A DNA stretch of 49,770 bases from Thermoplasmata archaeon (GCA_021797735.1 JAJZZE010000042.1:1-49770), one strand, 5' to 3'. Counted from the first letter of the stretch, positions 27,568-35,636 are shown. Notes: generated by a model from the letters alone, not told the origin. Made by a program: numbers and translations.

Positions 27568-27858
27568 ATGGATGCCAAATTTAGTATAATGTCAAAGGAA
27601 AAGGATTCAATTAAATTAGAAATGTTAAATTATGATAATACATTATTAAGACCCCTGGCAGAGGAAATTTTAAAGGATGATAAGGTAGAAACTGTACATT
27701 ATTATATAAAACATCCGGATATTGATAACCCGGAGATATATGTAAAGGTAAACAGTGGCAAACCACAGGCTGCAATAAAGAGGACAATAAGAAGGCTTAA
27801 TAAATTATATGAAACTATGTATTCAGACCTTGAAAAGGAAAAATTAAATAAAAATTGA
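27568..27858 (+). CDS. rpo11: RNA polymerase subunit Rpo11 (RpoL)
   Basis: A 96-residue RNA polymerase assembly subunit, partner of Rpo3. DNTLLRPLAEEI (near 28-39) and VHYYIKHPDIDNPEIYVKV (near 47) are the conserved core, followed by the long C-terminal helix AAIKRTIRRLNKLYETMYSD. It starts leaderless and is followed after four bases by the TrmG10 gene, so the two are one operon. Confidence 0.93.
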   Translation: MDAKFSIMSKEKDSIKLEMLNYDNTLLRPLAEEILKDDKVETVHYYIKHPDIDNPEIYVKVNSGKPQAAIKRTIRRLNKLYETMYSDLEKEKLNKN

Positions 27859-27862
27859 AAAG

Positions 27863-28831
27863 ATGGTAAATAACTATATAATCGAAACATCAAAGGAAAA
27901 TACTGACATAGCATATACAGAAATAAATTCAATAATGGAAAATTATAAGAGTTTCAGTATATTATTTACGGTTGATAACTATATAATGATCTCTGGTGAT
28001 TATTCCGATTTAAAAGATTCTGCATTTATAAATTATATATCACTGGTAATAGATGAAACCGATGATTATAAAAATTTTAATAAAAAAATACCGGATGGCA
28101 GGTTTTTTGTAAGGGTATCAGGAAGGAATAAGACAGAAACGGAATATTTTGAAAATGAAATAGGCAGGGTGTTAAATGGCTATGGAAGAATATCCTTCAG
28201 AAATCCTGATTTTATAATAAGGGCGGTATATATAAACAGGTGGTATTTGTGTATACTGAAATATGAAAAAAACAAAAAGGAATTTGAATCAAGAAGGGCA
28301 CCGTTGAGACCGTTTTTCTCTCCGGTATCATTACATCCGAAATATGCAAGATATTTAATAAACACATCATTTACAAAGCCTGGAGATACAATAATTGACC
28401 CATTCTGCGGTACGGGTGGAATATTAATAGAAGCAGCCCTAATGAAAAGAAAAATAATAGGAAATGATTCCTCACTGAATATGGTAATGGGAACTAAATT
28501 AAACCTAAAATATTTTGATATCAAGGATTATAAAATTTATAATGATGATATATCACATTTAAATATCAGTAGAAAGGTAAATGCCATTGTAACGGATATG
28601 CCATATGGCAGAAGCTCTGGCATTGATAACCATGAAATAAATGACCTGTACATGGAATCATTTAAAAAATTTAGTGATATTTTAATAAAAAATGGTAAAT
28701 GTTCGGTGATAATTAATGATAAAAAATTTTTAACATATGCGGAGGATTATTTTGATATAATAAAAATAGTTCCCGTATATCAGCATAAATCACTGATAAG
28801 GCAGTTTGTAATATTAAATAAAATTAACTGA
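27863..28831 (+). CDS. tRNA (guanine(10)-N2)-methyltransferase, TrmG10-like
   Basis: A 322-residue THUMP-plus-methylase protein. Residues about 1-130 hold the THUMP-like RNA-binding region. The Rossmann methylase follows with SLHPKYARYLINTS, the SAM loop IIDPFCGTGGILIEA (near 174) and the catalytic motif TDMPYGRSSG (near 247), which is D-M-P-Y-G-R as in archaeal Trm-G10. It methylates G10 of tRNA. The 3' end overlaps the convergent ileS by eight bases. Confidence 0.88.
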   Translation: MVNNYIIETSKENTDIAYTEINSIMENYKSFSILFTVDNYIMISGDYSDLKDSAFINYISLVIDETDDYKNFNKKIPDGRFFVRVSGRNKTETEYFENEIGRVLNGYGRISFRNPDFIIRAVYINRWYLCILKYEKNKKEFESRRAPLRPFFSPVSLHPKYARYLINTSFTKPGDTIIDPFCGTGGILIEAALMKRKIIGNDSSLNMVMGTKLNLKYFDIKDYKIYNDDISHLNISRKVNAIVTDMPYGRSSGIDNHEINDLYMESFKKFSDILIKNGKCSVIINDKKFLTYAEDYFDIIKIVPVYQHKSLIRQFVILNKIN

Positions 28832-31800
28832 TTTTTTCTATTTTTATTCCTATTTTTTTATCCTCTATATCCCAGTACCTGAAATCCTTTGTATTGCCAG
28901 TTATTATTTTATCGGTTAATGTTTCTTTCATTATCATGGATGAAAACTTTTTTACTGCAACCAACAGTTCGCCGTTTGAGTCTATATAGGTATTTATGCT
29001 GTCTGAGTAACCGAGATTCAAGTCCTTTCTCATAACCTGTATCCTTCTTATTGTTTCCCTTGCATAACCTATCAGTTTAAGATTTTCATCTATATCCTTA
29101 TTTATAAATACCCCTATTCCTGATTTTGAATCTGATGTATATGCATAATTTTCATGCGGAATTTCTGTTATTTCAAGTACATCCCTACCAAATTCATTAC
29201 TGTCAAATTTTATTTTGCCTGTTTTTAGGAGTTCATCATAGGTATTGTTTTTATTTAAATACTCGACGAAGGCATTTGTTTTTGCCTTTAATACCGGAGC
29301 TACTTTTGAAAATACCGGTTTTATTATATATTTCACAGGTTTTTCATCTTCCTTTATAAACCTTATTTCCTCTGAATTAAGTTCCGGTGATATTATATTC
29401 AATATTTCATTGCTTAAATTCATGTCACTGTAAATTAATATTTCCTTTACGGTTTGCCTCCCCTTTATATTTGATTCCTGCCTTAACCTTCTTGATAATT
29501 CCATTATTGATATTGCATAATTAAATTCGTTTTCCAGATCCTTATTTATATAATATCTATCTGCTTCAGGATAATTTTCCATATGAACTGTTTTCTCTGA
29601 ACCGGATAGTTTTAAATATAAATAATCAGAGAAAAATGGTGCCAGTGGTGCCATTAATTTTATTATATTAAATAATGTATAGTACAGTGTTTCATACGCT
29701 CTTTTCTTTTCACTGTCTAAATTCCCTTCCCAGAATCTTTTTCTTGATAGCCTTAAATAATAATTTGAGAAGTCGTTGATTAAATCCATTATAGACCTCA
29801 ATGCTATATGTATGTTATAATCATCCATATTATTTCTAACATCCGCCACTGCTGAATTTAATCTTGACAGTAACCATTTATCCAGCAAATTTTCAGGTTT
29901 TTCCAGTTTGTCAAAGATAAAATTATCCAGATTTGCATTGGAAACAAAAAATGAATATATGTTTGACAGTGTGCTGAAAACCTTTCTTGTTGTATCATTT
30001 ATTAGCTTTTTATCTATTGACTTTGAATTCCATGGAGCACCTGAGAAGAAAAATAGCCTTGCTGCATCAGCACCATATTCATTTATAAAATCCTTTGCGG
30101 TTACAAAATTACCCTTGCTCTTGGACATTTTCTGACCATGTTCATCCAGTATAAAGCTTATGGACATAACGTTTTTATAACCGTTTCTTTTGAGTAATAA
30201 TGAGGATATTACATGTAATGTATAGAACCATCCCCTTGTCTGGTCTATTGCCTCGGAGATAAAATCCACAGGTATATTCTTCACATTATAATTTTTATTG
30301 AAGGGGTAATGCATTGCAGCATATGTTGCACTGCCAGAATCAAACCATGTATCTATAACATATGGCTCTCTTGCCATTTCCTCATTGCATTGCGGGCATT
30401 TTAATTTAACATTATCTATAAATGGCCTGTGCAGGTCTTCTGGCACACTGCCACCGTATTTTTTTATATCGTCCCTGCCACCTATGGCTAAATAATGCTT
30501 ATTATTACATTTCCATACCGGTAGCGGGGTTCCCCAGTAACGGTCCCTGCTTAATGCCCAATCCTTTGCCTCCGATAGAAAATTGCCAAACCTTCCCTCC
30601 TTAAGATAATCTGGATACCAGTTTATTTTCTCATTATTTTCTTCCAGTGATTTCCTTATATTTGATACCTTTATAAACCATGCATCCAGTGGATAATACA
30701 GTAACCTCGTACCGCAGCGGTAACAGAATGGATATGTATGCTTTACTTTCTGGCTTTTAAATAATAATTTATTTTCCTTCAAATATCCAATTATTTCACT
30801 ATTTGCGTCTATAACAAATTTATCTTTCCAGGGTACCTCATTATTAAATTTACCATCAAGGCTTACCGGGTTTAATATTGGCACCCCAAATTTTTTTCCT
30901 ATCTCAAAATCATCTGCACCAAAAGCTGGTGCTGCATGGACTATGCCTGTACCATCATCCGCTGTTACAAAATTGCCGGTAACGACTTTCATGGTATTTT
31001 TTGGAGCCTGCAGAAAAGGCATTAACTGTTCATATTCCATTCCAGATAGAGCCTCACCCTTAAATTCTGATAGTATTTTATACTTATCAAATAATTTATC
31101 AACTATTGATGATAATAAATAATATTCATTGCCTTCACTTTCTATTAATGCATATTCTAAATCTGGGTTTACAGCTAAAAATTCATTAGATTGCAGTGTC
31201 CACGGTGTTGTTGTCCATGCTATGAAATATCTATTTTTATGGCCTTTCACCATGAATTTAACATATACCGATGGGTCATCAATATTCTTATATCCCTGTG
31301 CAACTTCATGTGAGCTTAAAGAAGTACCACATCTTGGGCAGTATGGAACAATTTTATAGTCCTTAACAAGCATGTTTTCATCAAATAATGTTTTTAATGC
31401 ATACCACTCACTTTCCATGTAATCATTTCTTAGAGTTACGTATGAATTTTCTTCATCTATCCAGTAACCTATTAAATTATCTATTTCGTTCCACTCATCT
31501 ATGTATTTAAAAACGCTGTCCTTACAGTATTCATTGAATTTTTCTATGCCAAAATTTTCTATATCCTTCTTACTGTTAAAACCAAAATGTTTTTCTGCTT
31601 CAATTTCAACTGGAAGCCCATGACAATCCCAGCCCCCGGTTCTTCTCAATATATCATAGCCCATCATGTATTTATATCTCATTACCGTATCTTTTACAGT
31701 TCTTGTCATTAAATGGCCAACGTGTGGCCTGCCATTTGCTGTTGGCGGTCCCTCCAGAAATGTAAAATTTTTATTTCCCCTTTTAGTTTTAAGGATATCA

Positions 31801-31898
31801 TTTAAAATGTTCTTTTTTTCCCAGTAATTAAGCACTTCCTTATCTATATCAACTATCGATCTATTTACATCTACATTTTCATAAAGTTTTTGATTCAT
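28824..31898 (-). CDS. ileS: Isoleucyl-tRNA synthetase
   Basis: A 1024-residue class I synthetase. The HIGH-type motif is PTANGRPHVGH (near 51-60) and the KMSKS motif is KMSKSKG (near 590). The editing domain (about 190-400) contains WTTTPWTL and GTGIVHAAPAFG. Zinc-type cysteines appear in CPRCG and CPQCN. The start ATG has a strong GGAGGT six bases upstream, in a leader that could fold over it (31905-31940). The DNA upstream is the relic of an IS200/IS605-type element, so the promoter region has probably been remodelled. Confidence 0.96.
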   Translation of the reverse strand: MNQKLYENVDVNRSIVDIDKEVLNYWEKKNILNDILKTKRGNKNFTFLEGPPTANGRPHVGHLMTRTVKDTVMRYKYMMGYDILRRTGGWDCHGLPVEIEAEKHFGFNSKKDIENFGIEKFNEYCKDSVFKYIDEWNEIDNLIGYWIDEENSYVTLRNDYMESEWYALKTLFDENMLVKDYKIVPYCPRCGTSLSSHEVAQGYKNIDDPSVYVKFMVKGHKNRYFIAWTTTPWTLQSNEFLAVNPDLEYALIESEGNEYYLLSSIVDKLFDKYKILSEFKGEALSGMEYEQLMPFLQAPKNTMKVVTGNFVTADDGTGIVHAAPAFGADDFEIGKKFGVPILNPVSLDGKFNNEVPWKDKFVIDANSEIIGYLKENKLLFKSQKVKHTYPFCYRCGTRLLYYPLDAWFIKVSNIRKSLEENNEKINWYPDYLKEGRFGNFLSEAKDWALSRDRYWGTPLPVWKCNNKHYLAIGGRDDIKKYGGSVPEDLHRPFIDNVKLKCPQCNEEMAREPYVIDTWFDSGSATYAAMHYPFNKNYNVKNIPVDFISEAIDQTRGWFYTLHVISSLLLKRNGYKNVMSISFILDEHGQKMSKSKGNFVTAKDFINEYGADAARLFFFSGAPWNSKSIDKKLINDTTRKVFSTLSNIYSFFVSNANLDNFIFDKLEKPENLLDKWLLSRLNSAVADVRNNMDDYNIHIALRSIMDLINDFSNYYLRLSRKRFWEGNLDSEKKRAYETLYYTLFNIIKLMAPLAPFFSDYLYLKLSGSEKTVHMENYPEADRYYINKDLENEFNYAISIMELSRRLRQESNIKGRQTVKEILIYSDMNLSNEILNIISPELNSEEIRFIKEDEKPVKYIIKPVFSKVAPVLKAKTNAFVEYLNKNNTYDELLKTGKIKFDSNEFGRDVLEITEIPHENYAYTSDSKSGIGVFINKDIDENLKLIGYARETIRRIQVMRKDLNLGYSDSINTYIDSNGELLVAVKKFSSMIMKETLTDKIITGNTKDFRYWDIEDKKIGIKIEKIS

Positions 31899-31904
31899 CT
31901 AACT

Positions 31905-31940
31905 ACCTCCAAGGTGGACACGTTCGAAATAGCGTGGAGG
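31905..31940 (-). promoter_or_regulatory. Possible Shine-Dalgarno-masking hairpin before ileS
   Basis: Read leftward, CCTCCA (31940-31935) can pair with TGGAGG (31911-31906), which includes the ileS Shine-Dalgarno GGAGGT (31910-31905). CACG/CGTG inside could extend the fold. An AAAATATGG run near 31973 would start the mRNA just before this hairpin. The function is inferred. Confidence 0.4.
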
Positions 31941-32670
31941 AATTGAAAACCGAAGCCCAATCCTTTGCCATATTTTCTCAACTGCACTTTCCTTACATTT
32001 ACATCCATTTTCTTTTCCCCCTTCATGACAGACTTCCACAGCTAAAGCGTGTGGGGATCTGCAAGTTTTGCCCTGTGGGTTAGAACCATACGAAACGTGA
32101 AATTGTGCCTGTATTCTGCGGGGGTCTGCTGGGACCCAATATAACTTCTGTTTTTTCTTCATGTTTTCAAAGTTCCCTGATCAACTCTTGCGTTGCCCTT
32201 ATTGGACAACCCACATATGTTATGTGTGGTGGTTGGCTTAATAGTTCAGTAATAAAATGTATATATTATTTTTTATTATGAATCTAACCCAATGAGCTAA
32301 AAGTTTCCTTTTGCGTTAAACTGAAATGGATCAAACGGTTGACCCCTGGCAGAGGAAGTTTTAGATCTGGTTGTGTCTCTGAAGCAGGAAACAAACTTAA
32401 TTTGATTGGTGTGTCGCTGATGACAGCATGCATGCCACCTATTCTGAGGTGTTAACAATAAGTACAGGAATACCGGAATAATATCTTGGAGAAGTGAATT
32501 GCCCTAACCTGATTCTATAACATGCTGGTGGTAAAAGTGTACAGGTTTGTGAGTAATATAAAAGAAATATTAATGGATAATAATCCCTAATTTTGAAATA
32601 TATTGTACAATAAATATTATCATTTATTCCCATTCGCCAGTAGTTATTTTAAAAGCTATAAAATTGAATA
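31941..32670. other. Gene-poor stretch between ileS and the basic protein
   Basis: It holds the IS200/IS605-type relic (32030-32235). The rest (about 32240-32670) shows no gene I can support, only short broken frames. An 87-codon leftward frame at 31899-32162 crosses the relic and is not believed. Confidence 0.5.
32030..32235 (-). mobile_element. Relic of an IS200/IS605-type element, tnpB 3' end
   Basis: In one leftward frame (32215 to 32042) the DNA reads CGLSNKGNARVDQGTLKT, a TGA, then YIGSQQTPAEYRHNF and LTHRAKLADPHTL, and stop. The QQ(S/T)PAEYRHN...VLTHRA...ADPHTL pattern is, from memory, a common tnpB tail. The stop lies in a hairpin with GCTTTAGC in its loop region (32036-32056), a feature of the right end and guide RNA of these elements. 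A second hairpin (CACATA-tgt-TATGTG) is at 32212-32226. The catalytic part of tnpB is gone. Confidence 0.5.
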
Positions 32671-32997
32671 TTATCTGTACTTGCTATAGTTATACAATAA
32701 ATCTATTAAATTTTTTTCCATGCCGTCATTTATTGTACCATCGTTTTTTTTGCCGATAATATAATCCTTTGCATCCTTTATACCCTTTTTCGAGGCAATG
32801 GAATATATACTGCCTCTTAAGGCTCCCCTTAAACTATCCGGTAAATCCCTAAGAATTGTGCCTAACATATAATTAAATTCTTCTTCCCTTCGCATATCTA
32901 ACTTTTTAATGCTTTTTTCACCGTTATTAACCCTGTAATTTTTATTTATTCTTTTTTTCCCATTTCTACCATATTTATTTCTATTGTAAGTTCCCAT
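32671..32997 (-). CDS. Small basic protein of unknown function
   Basis: A 108-residue, strongly basic protein. The N-terminal 35 residues are disordered and Lys/Arg/Asn-rich (MGTYNRNKYGRNGKKRINKN). The rest is helical and better conserved-looking: EEEFNYMLGTILRDLPDSL, then RGALRGSIYSIASKKGIKDA. This suggests a nucleic-acid-associated protein; the family is not recognised. A TATA box at 33019-33028 supports the ATG. It stands alone between IS relics but its codon use looks native. Confidence 0.65.
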   Translation of the reverse strand: MGTYNRNKYGRNGKKRINKNYRVNNGEKSIKKLDMRREEEFNYMLGTILRDLPDSLRGALRGSIYSIASKKGIKDAKDYIIGKKNDGTINDGMEKNLIDLLYNYSKYR

Positions 32998-33018
32998 CTG
33001 TTATTTATAGGTTAAATT

Positions 33019-33028
33019 GATATATAAC
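33019..33028 (-). promoter_or_regulatory. TATA box of the small basic protein gene
   Basis: Read leftward, GTTATATATC is centred about 26 bases before the ATG at 32997. Confidence 0.5.
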
Positions 33029-33109
33029 ACTTTTTAATTTTCAATTTAATAATTTATAAAAATTATGAGATGAAATTAACATCATTGAAATTTAGGCATT
33101 AAGGATGTG

Positions 33110-33130
33110 CTATAGTGATTATTAACCATT
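33110..33130 (+). repeat. Terminal inverted repeat, copy 1 left
   Basis: Begins CTATAGTGATTATT. Differs from the copy 2 end at five of 21 positions. Confidence 0.6.
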
Positions 33131-33239
33131 ACAAAATAGGTAGTTTGATCGTGAATTTGTACTTTATTTTACGTACCAACAGAAAAGATCTAGATCATAG
33201 TGTCCAGATGTGTGTTACAGGTAGATATATGACAATTGT

Positions 33240-33536
33240 TGTGAGAAAAGTGGAATAGATTATTACAAGTTGTATGATGAGAAGCGTGTGAATGGGAAGG
33301 TTGTACAGAAATATACTGGATACCGCGGGAAAGTGCCAAATTCTAGGGGTGAGATCAAACCCTAGGAGATTATAATGTATGTTCAGAGGCTAATGAATAA
33401 GGGTATACCACAGGAGAATATAGATCAGATCCTCAGAAAGATTGGTATAGAATATGATATATGGTCAATAACTAAGATAATCATAGAGAATGAACTGAAT
33501 GTGAAGAATATAACCCTTACACGCAGGAAGCAATAA
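33240..33536 (+). pseudogene. Decayed small element-encoded ORF (in-frame TAG)
   Basis: One open frame reads CEKSGIDYYKLYDEKRVNGK, VVQKYTGYRGKVPNSRGEIKP, then TAG, then EIIMYVQRLMNKGIPQENID and on to TRRKQ and stop. Only the single amber codon (33363-33365) breaks it. The YYxxxDEKRVNGK and GYxGK segments recur in copy 2 (35410-35636), so this is a conserved element protein. The upstream part is damaged. It may be a DNA-binding accessory protein; I do not recognise a transposase core. Confidence 0.6.
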
Positions 33537-33571
33537 ATAAATATTATGATTTTTATAAAAATAGATGAAAT

Positions 33572-33592
33572 AACGGAAGATAATCACCATAG
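33572..33592 (+). repeat. Terminal inverted repeat, copy 1 right
   Basis: AACGGAAGATAATC followed by ACCATAG, the reverse-complement form of the left end. One of five copies of the 21-bp end motif in the window. Confidence 0.65.
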
Positions 33593-33735
33593 CTTAGGCA
33601 TTGTAATTAAATAATTTAGTTAGTTAGTCGCTTCTGACTTGTTTGCATAATTCCACCTTCCATGGAATTTGTCTGCCTTAATGTTTCATTATGATAGGGT
33701 AGAAATAACTATTTAATTACATCACAATGCCTTAG
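33593..33735. repeat. 143-bp inverted-repeat segment of unknown nature
   Basis: The left arm CTTAGGCATTGTAATTAAAT (33593-33612) returns inverted at 33711-33735 with a five-base insertion. It starts at the very edge of element copy 1. It could be another small element, or a duplicated target. The interior also holds AATTCC...GGAATT. Confidence 0.4.
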
Positions 33736-34005
33736 TATTTATTTCCTAAGCAGTAAATATCAATGTCTACGTAATAATTAATTGTAGCATAGACTTGCAT
33801 CATGCAGTATAATTCCCCCATTTATCCCCAATTTTAGTGGATTCTTGATGGAAAATTATGCAACATTTCTAATCCTTTATGTCCACTATAGGCCATATGG
33901 AAAACTATTTCTATTCAGACAATACTTCACGGTCCGACAAAATACCGGGTATTTGGAACGATCTATATATGTTCCTACACGTGTGTGGGTCGGACATTAT
34001 GCGAA
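33736..34005. other. Spacer with no supported gene
   Basis: Two overlapping rightward frames (33845-34117 and 33879-34139) run into the MITE and have no protein-like features. The right part holds the apparent native promoter of the secreted gene. Confidence 0.45.
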
Positions 34006-34016
34006 TATTTATATAC
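34006..34016 (+). promoter_or_regulatory. Displaced TATA box of the secreted-protein gene
   Basis: AATATTTATATAC is centred 25 bases before the ATG inside the left copy of the target duplication (34037). That is the leaderless spacing, so this was probably the gene's promoter before the MITE separated them by 198 bp. Confidence 0.5.
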
Positions 34017-34035
34017 AGTCATATGTTTATACAGT

Positions 34036-34043
34036 CATGGATA
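34036..34043. repeat. Target-site duplication, left copy
   Basis: CATGGATA, identical to the eight bases immediately after the MITE-like element. Confidence 0.8.
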
Positions 34044-34064
34044 CTATGGCGATCATTTGGCGTT
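34044..34064 (-). repeat. Terminal inverted repeat, MITE left
   Basis: CTATGGCGATCATTTGGCG followed by TT, the reverse complement of the AACG...CCATAG motif. Confidence 0.8.
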
Positions 34065-34212
34065 GGAAATTTGACGCCTATATGCACTGCGGACCAACAA
34101 ATTCATGGGATTTCTAATTCAAATTTGCGTGTTATGTAGGCCTCATTACACTAATTCTTTCAAAAGAAGCAGGAAGATTATGATCCCCTATCAATTTTCT
34201 TGCAAAAGAAAT

Positions 34213-34233
34213 AACGGTTAATGATCGCCATAG
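34213..34233 (+). repeat. Terminal inverted repeat, MITE right
   Basis: AACGGTTAATGATCGCC followed by ATAG. It ends one base before the ATG at 34235. Confidence 0.8.
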
Positions 34234-34241
34234 CATGGATA
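34234..34241. repeat. Target-site duplication, right copy
   Basis: CATGGATA. It contains ATG GAT, the first two codons of the secreted-protein gene. Confidence 0.8.
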
Positions 34242-35038
34242 GAAAGATGATAATAGGTGTGGTAATGGCATTTATATTTATTATGTCGGGATTTGCAATT
34301 GCAGCAGATAATTCAGCTGGCAATATGAATGCGGGTGTTGCTAAGCCGGAATATAATTATAACAACGTTAATATCCCCAGCATAAATATAAATATTGTGG
34401 GCATGAATAGCTTTATTGCCAATTTATTCTCATCAGGAAGAATGGAGAAAACTTTTATTTACAATGGTATTGTAATTCACGAAGAGAGTAATAAAATTAA
34501 AAACAATGAGGTAAAAGTACACTTTTTTGTGCATACAAAAAATTTTAGCAAAAAAACAGCAGTAACAATAATAAGCAAGAATAATGCATATTATATTTTT
34601 AATGACCAAATAAAAGGTTCTGTAAAAATAAACAGTAATACCGATAAAATCATATATGATCCGGGAGGAACTTATTATTACTACGTATCTTCTTCGGGCA
34701 GTTCCAGTCATAAATGGACTACTCCAGTATCATCGGGTCACTGGTATGCGTGTTCTAAATCTATTGTTAAAACTGACACAGCTTTTATAACATGGAGCGG
34801 CCCAAGTGTTATTTTTGTATTTGGGATGCCAGAGATATATTCCCCTCTATTAGGATCTTACTGGCAGGAATCCAATAGCGATGGGTGGGCAGTTTCATGT
34901 GGTCACATACCCCCACATGTAAACGGTCCTGAGATGCCAGTAACCGGTCAGAGGACATTACATAATTATCATGGCGCCAATACAGATGTAAAGGTAACTG
35001 TAATATGGAGCTATACTCCAGTATTAGGAGGTTTTTAA
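34235..35038 (+). CDS. Secreted protein of unknown function, start codon in a target duplication
   Basis: A 267-residue exported protein. MDRKMIIGVVMAFIFIMSGF followed by AIAADNSAG is a signal peptide with cleavage near residue 24. The mature protein is rich in Asn, Ser, Tyr and beta-type sequence (YYYYVSSSGSSSHKWTTPVS) and has two cysteines (WYACSK, VSCGHIPP) that could pair. Family not recognised. The MITE ends one base before its ATG, so it must now use a new or distant promoter. An AGGAGGT near its 3' end serves the next gene. Confidence 0.75.
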   Translation: MDRKMIIGVVMAFIFIMSGFAIAADNSAGNMNAGVAKPEYNYNNVNIPSININIVGMNSFIANLFSSGRMEKTFIYNGIVIHEESNKIKNNEVKVHFFVHTKNFSKKTAVTIISKNNAYYIFNDQIKGSVKINSNTDKIIYDPGGTYYYYVSSSGSSSHKWTTPVSSGHWYACSKSIVKTDTAFITWSGPSVIFVFGMPEIYSPLLGSYWQESNSDGWAVSCGHIPPHVNGPEMPVTGQRTLHNYHGANTDVKVTVIWSYTPVLGGF

Positions 35039-35040
35039 AG

Positions 35041-35268
35041 ATGTCAGTAAATTTGTCCAGATCAGGCAAAAAAAGAATAATACCGAATAAAATATTTTTG
35101 ATAATATTGGCTGCGGAGATTTCATCTGTATATATATTAAATTATGTATACTCCGGAATGATACCACTGGATATAACCATAATTCTTGGTATTATCGGAT
35201 TTATAGTGATAATGAACGGTTTCAGCAGATATGCTGAGTACGAAAAAAGTAAGTATCATGGAAAATAA
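35041..35268 (+). CDS. Small two-span membrane protein
   Basis: A 75-residue protein starting MSVNLSRSGKKRIIPNKIFL with two hydrophobic spans (about 17-36 and 42-60) and a charged tail ending YEKSKYHGK. The ATG at 35041 is fixed by the strong AGGAGGT at 35026-35032. It begins two bases after the secreted-protein stop, so the two form an operon and may act together at the membrane. Family not recognised. Confidence 0.65.
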   Translation: MSVNLSRSGKKRIIPNKIFLIILAAEISSVYILNYVYSGMIPLDITIILGIIGFIVIMNGFSRYAEYEKSKYHGK

Positions 35269-35409
35269 ATGAGTTTGTGGTAAATGAAACCATGAAGAAT
35301 ATTTTATATTACTCTTAATTTGTGGTTCCATATACCTGCAGTATGTAAAATTTCATGAATTCTTTTAACACGGATACATTCTTCTCATATATTTCAGGTG
35401 CCTGGTTGC
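35269..35409. other. Spacer after the membrane-protein gene
   Basis: No gene. It probably contains the eroded far end of element copy 2, but I could not find a matching terminal repeat there. Confidence 0.4.
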
Positions 35410-35636
35410 CTAGCTTTCTTGAATAACCATCAGAAATACAGATTGATGAGGATATATTAGACTGGTTCTATCTTTAATGATCTCTATAGGTTCAACTTCC
35501 TTCTTCGAGTTTGGAATTTCCCCAGATATCCCATGTACGTCTTCATACCCTTTCCATTTACACGCTTCTCATCCACAATGCTGTAGTAAGTCTTTCCGGT
35601 ATTTCCCCTTGTAACCTTTTTTGCCCCAAGTGTCAT
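35410..35636 (-). pseudogene. Decayed small element-encoded ORF (frameshifted)
   Basis: From the ATG at 35636 the frame reads MTLGAKKVTRGNTGKTYYSI, VDEKRVNGKGMKTYMGYLGK and soon stops at 35484. A one-base shift near 35514 restores PNSKKEVEPIEIIKDR, which lines up with PNSRGEIKP-stop-EIIMY in copy 1. The shifted frame then ends at 35410. So it is a frameshifted homologue of the 33240-33536 ORF. Confidence 0.6.

Larger units (their letters stand above)
33110..33592 (+). mobile_element. TIR-bounded element relic, copy 1
   Basis: A 483-bp element bounded by inverted repeats (33110-33130 and 33572-33592) that match at 16 of 21 positions and begin CTAT(A/G)G(T/C)GATTAT. Inside is a broken small ORF (33240-33536). 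The first 67 bases match copy 2 (35745 leftward) at 55 positions without gaps, so both are copies of one family. No directly adjacent target duplication is visible; TTAGGCATT occurs just outside both ends (33092-33100 and 33594-33602) but is offset on the left. No transposase remains. Confidence 0.65.
34044..34233. mobile_element. 190-bp MITE-like element with 21-bp TIRs
   Basis: The ends are CTATGGCGATCATT... at 34044 and its inverted form at 34213-34233, matching at 18 of 21 positions. Perfect CATGGATA duplications flank both ends. The interior (about 148 bp) is unlike element copies 1 and 2 and has no transposase. The ends match copy 2 at 19 of 21 positions, so the same transposase probably moved it. 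The insertion point is the start codon of the gene at 34235. Confidence 0.85.

Noticed and set aside
31922-31930. tRNA T-loop-like GTTCGAAAT
   Set aside because: No matching T-stem, anticodon arm or acceptor stem nearby. It fits better as the loop of the ileS leader hairpin.
31899-32162. 87-codon leftward frame ending directly at the ileS ATG
   Set aside because: It crosses the tnpB-tail relic in the wrong frame and has no protein-like features. The abutment with ileS is probably chance.
33363-33365. TAG as a pyrrolysine or readthrough codon
   Set aside because: The ORF is an element relic with other damage, and nothing in the window suggests pyrrolysine use. Decay is simpler.
33845-34139. 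Two overlapping rightward frames of about 90 codons
   Set aside because: Both run from spacer into the MITE, across the target duplication, with low-complexity or shadow-like composition.
35469-35489. Extra copy of the 21-bp end motif (TTTAATGATCTCTATAG)
   Set aside because: It lies inside the coding part of the copy 2 ORF (EPIEIIKD). The match is only 14 of 21 and explained by the protein sequence.
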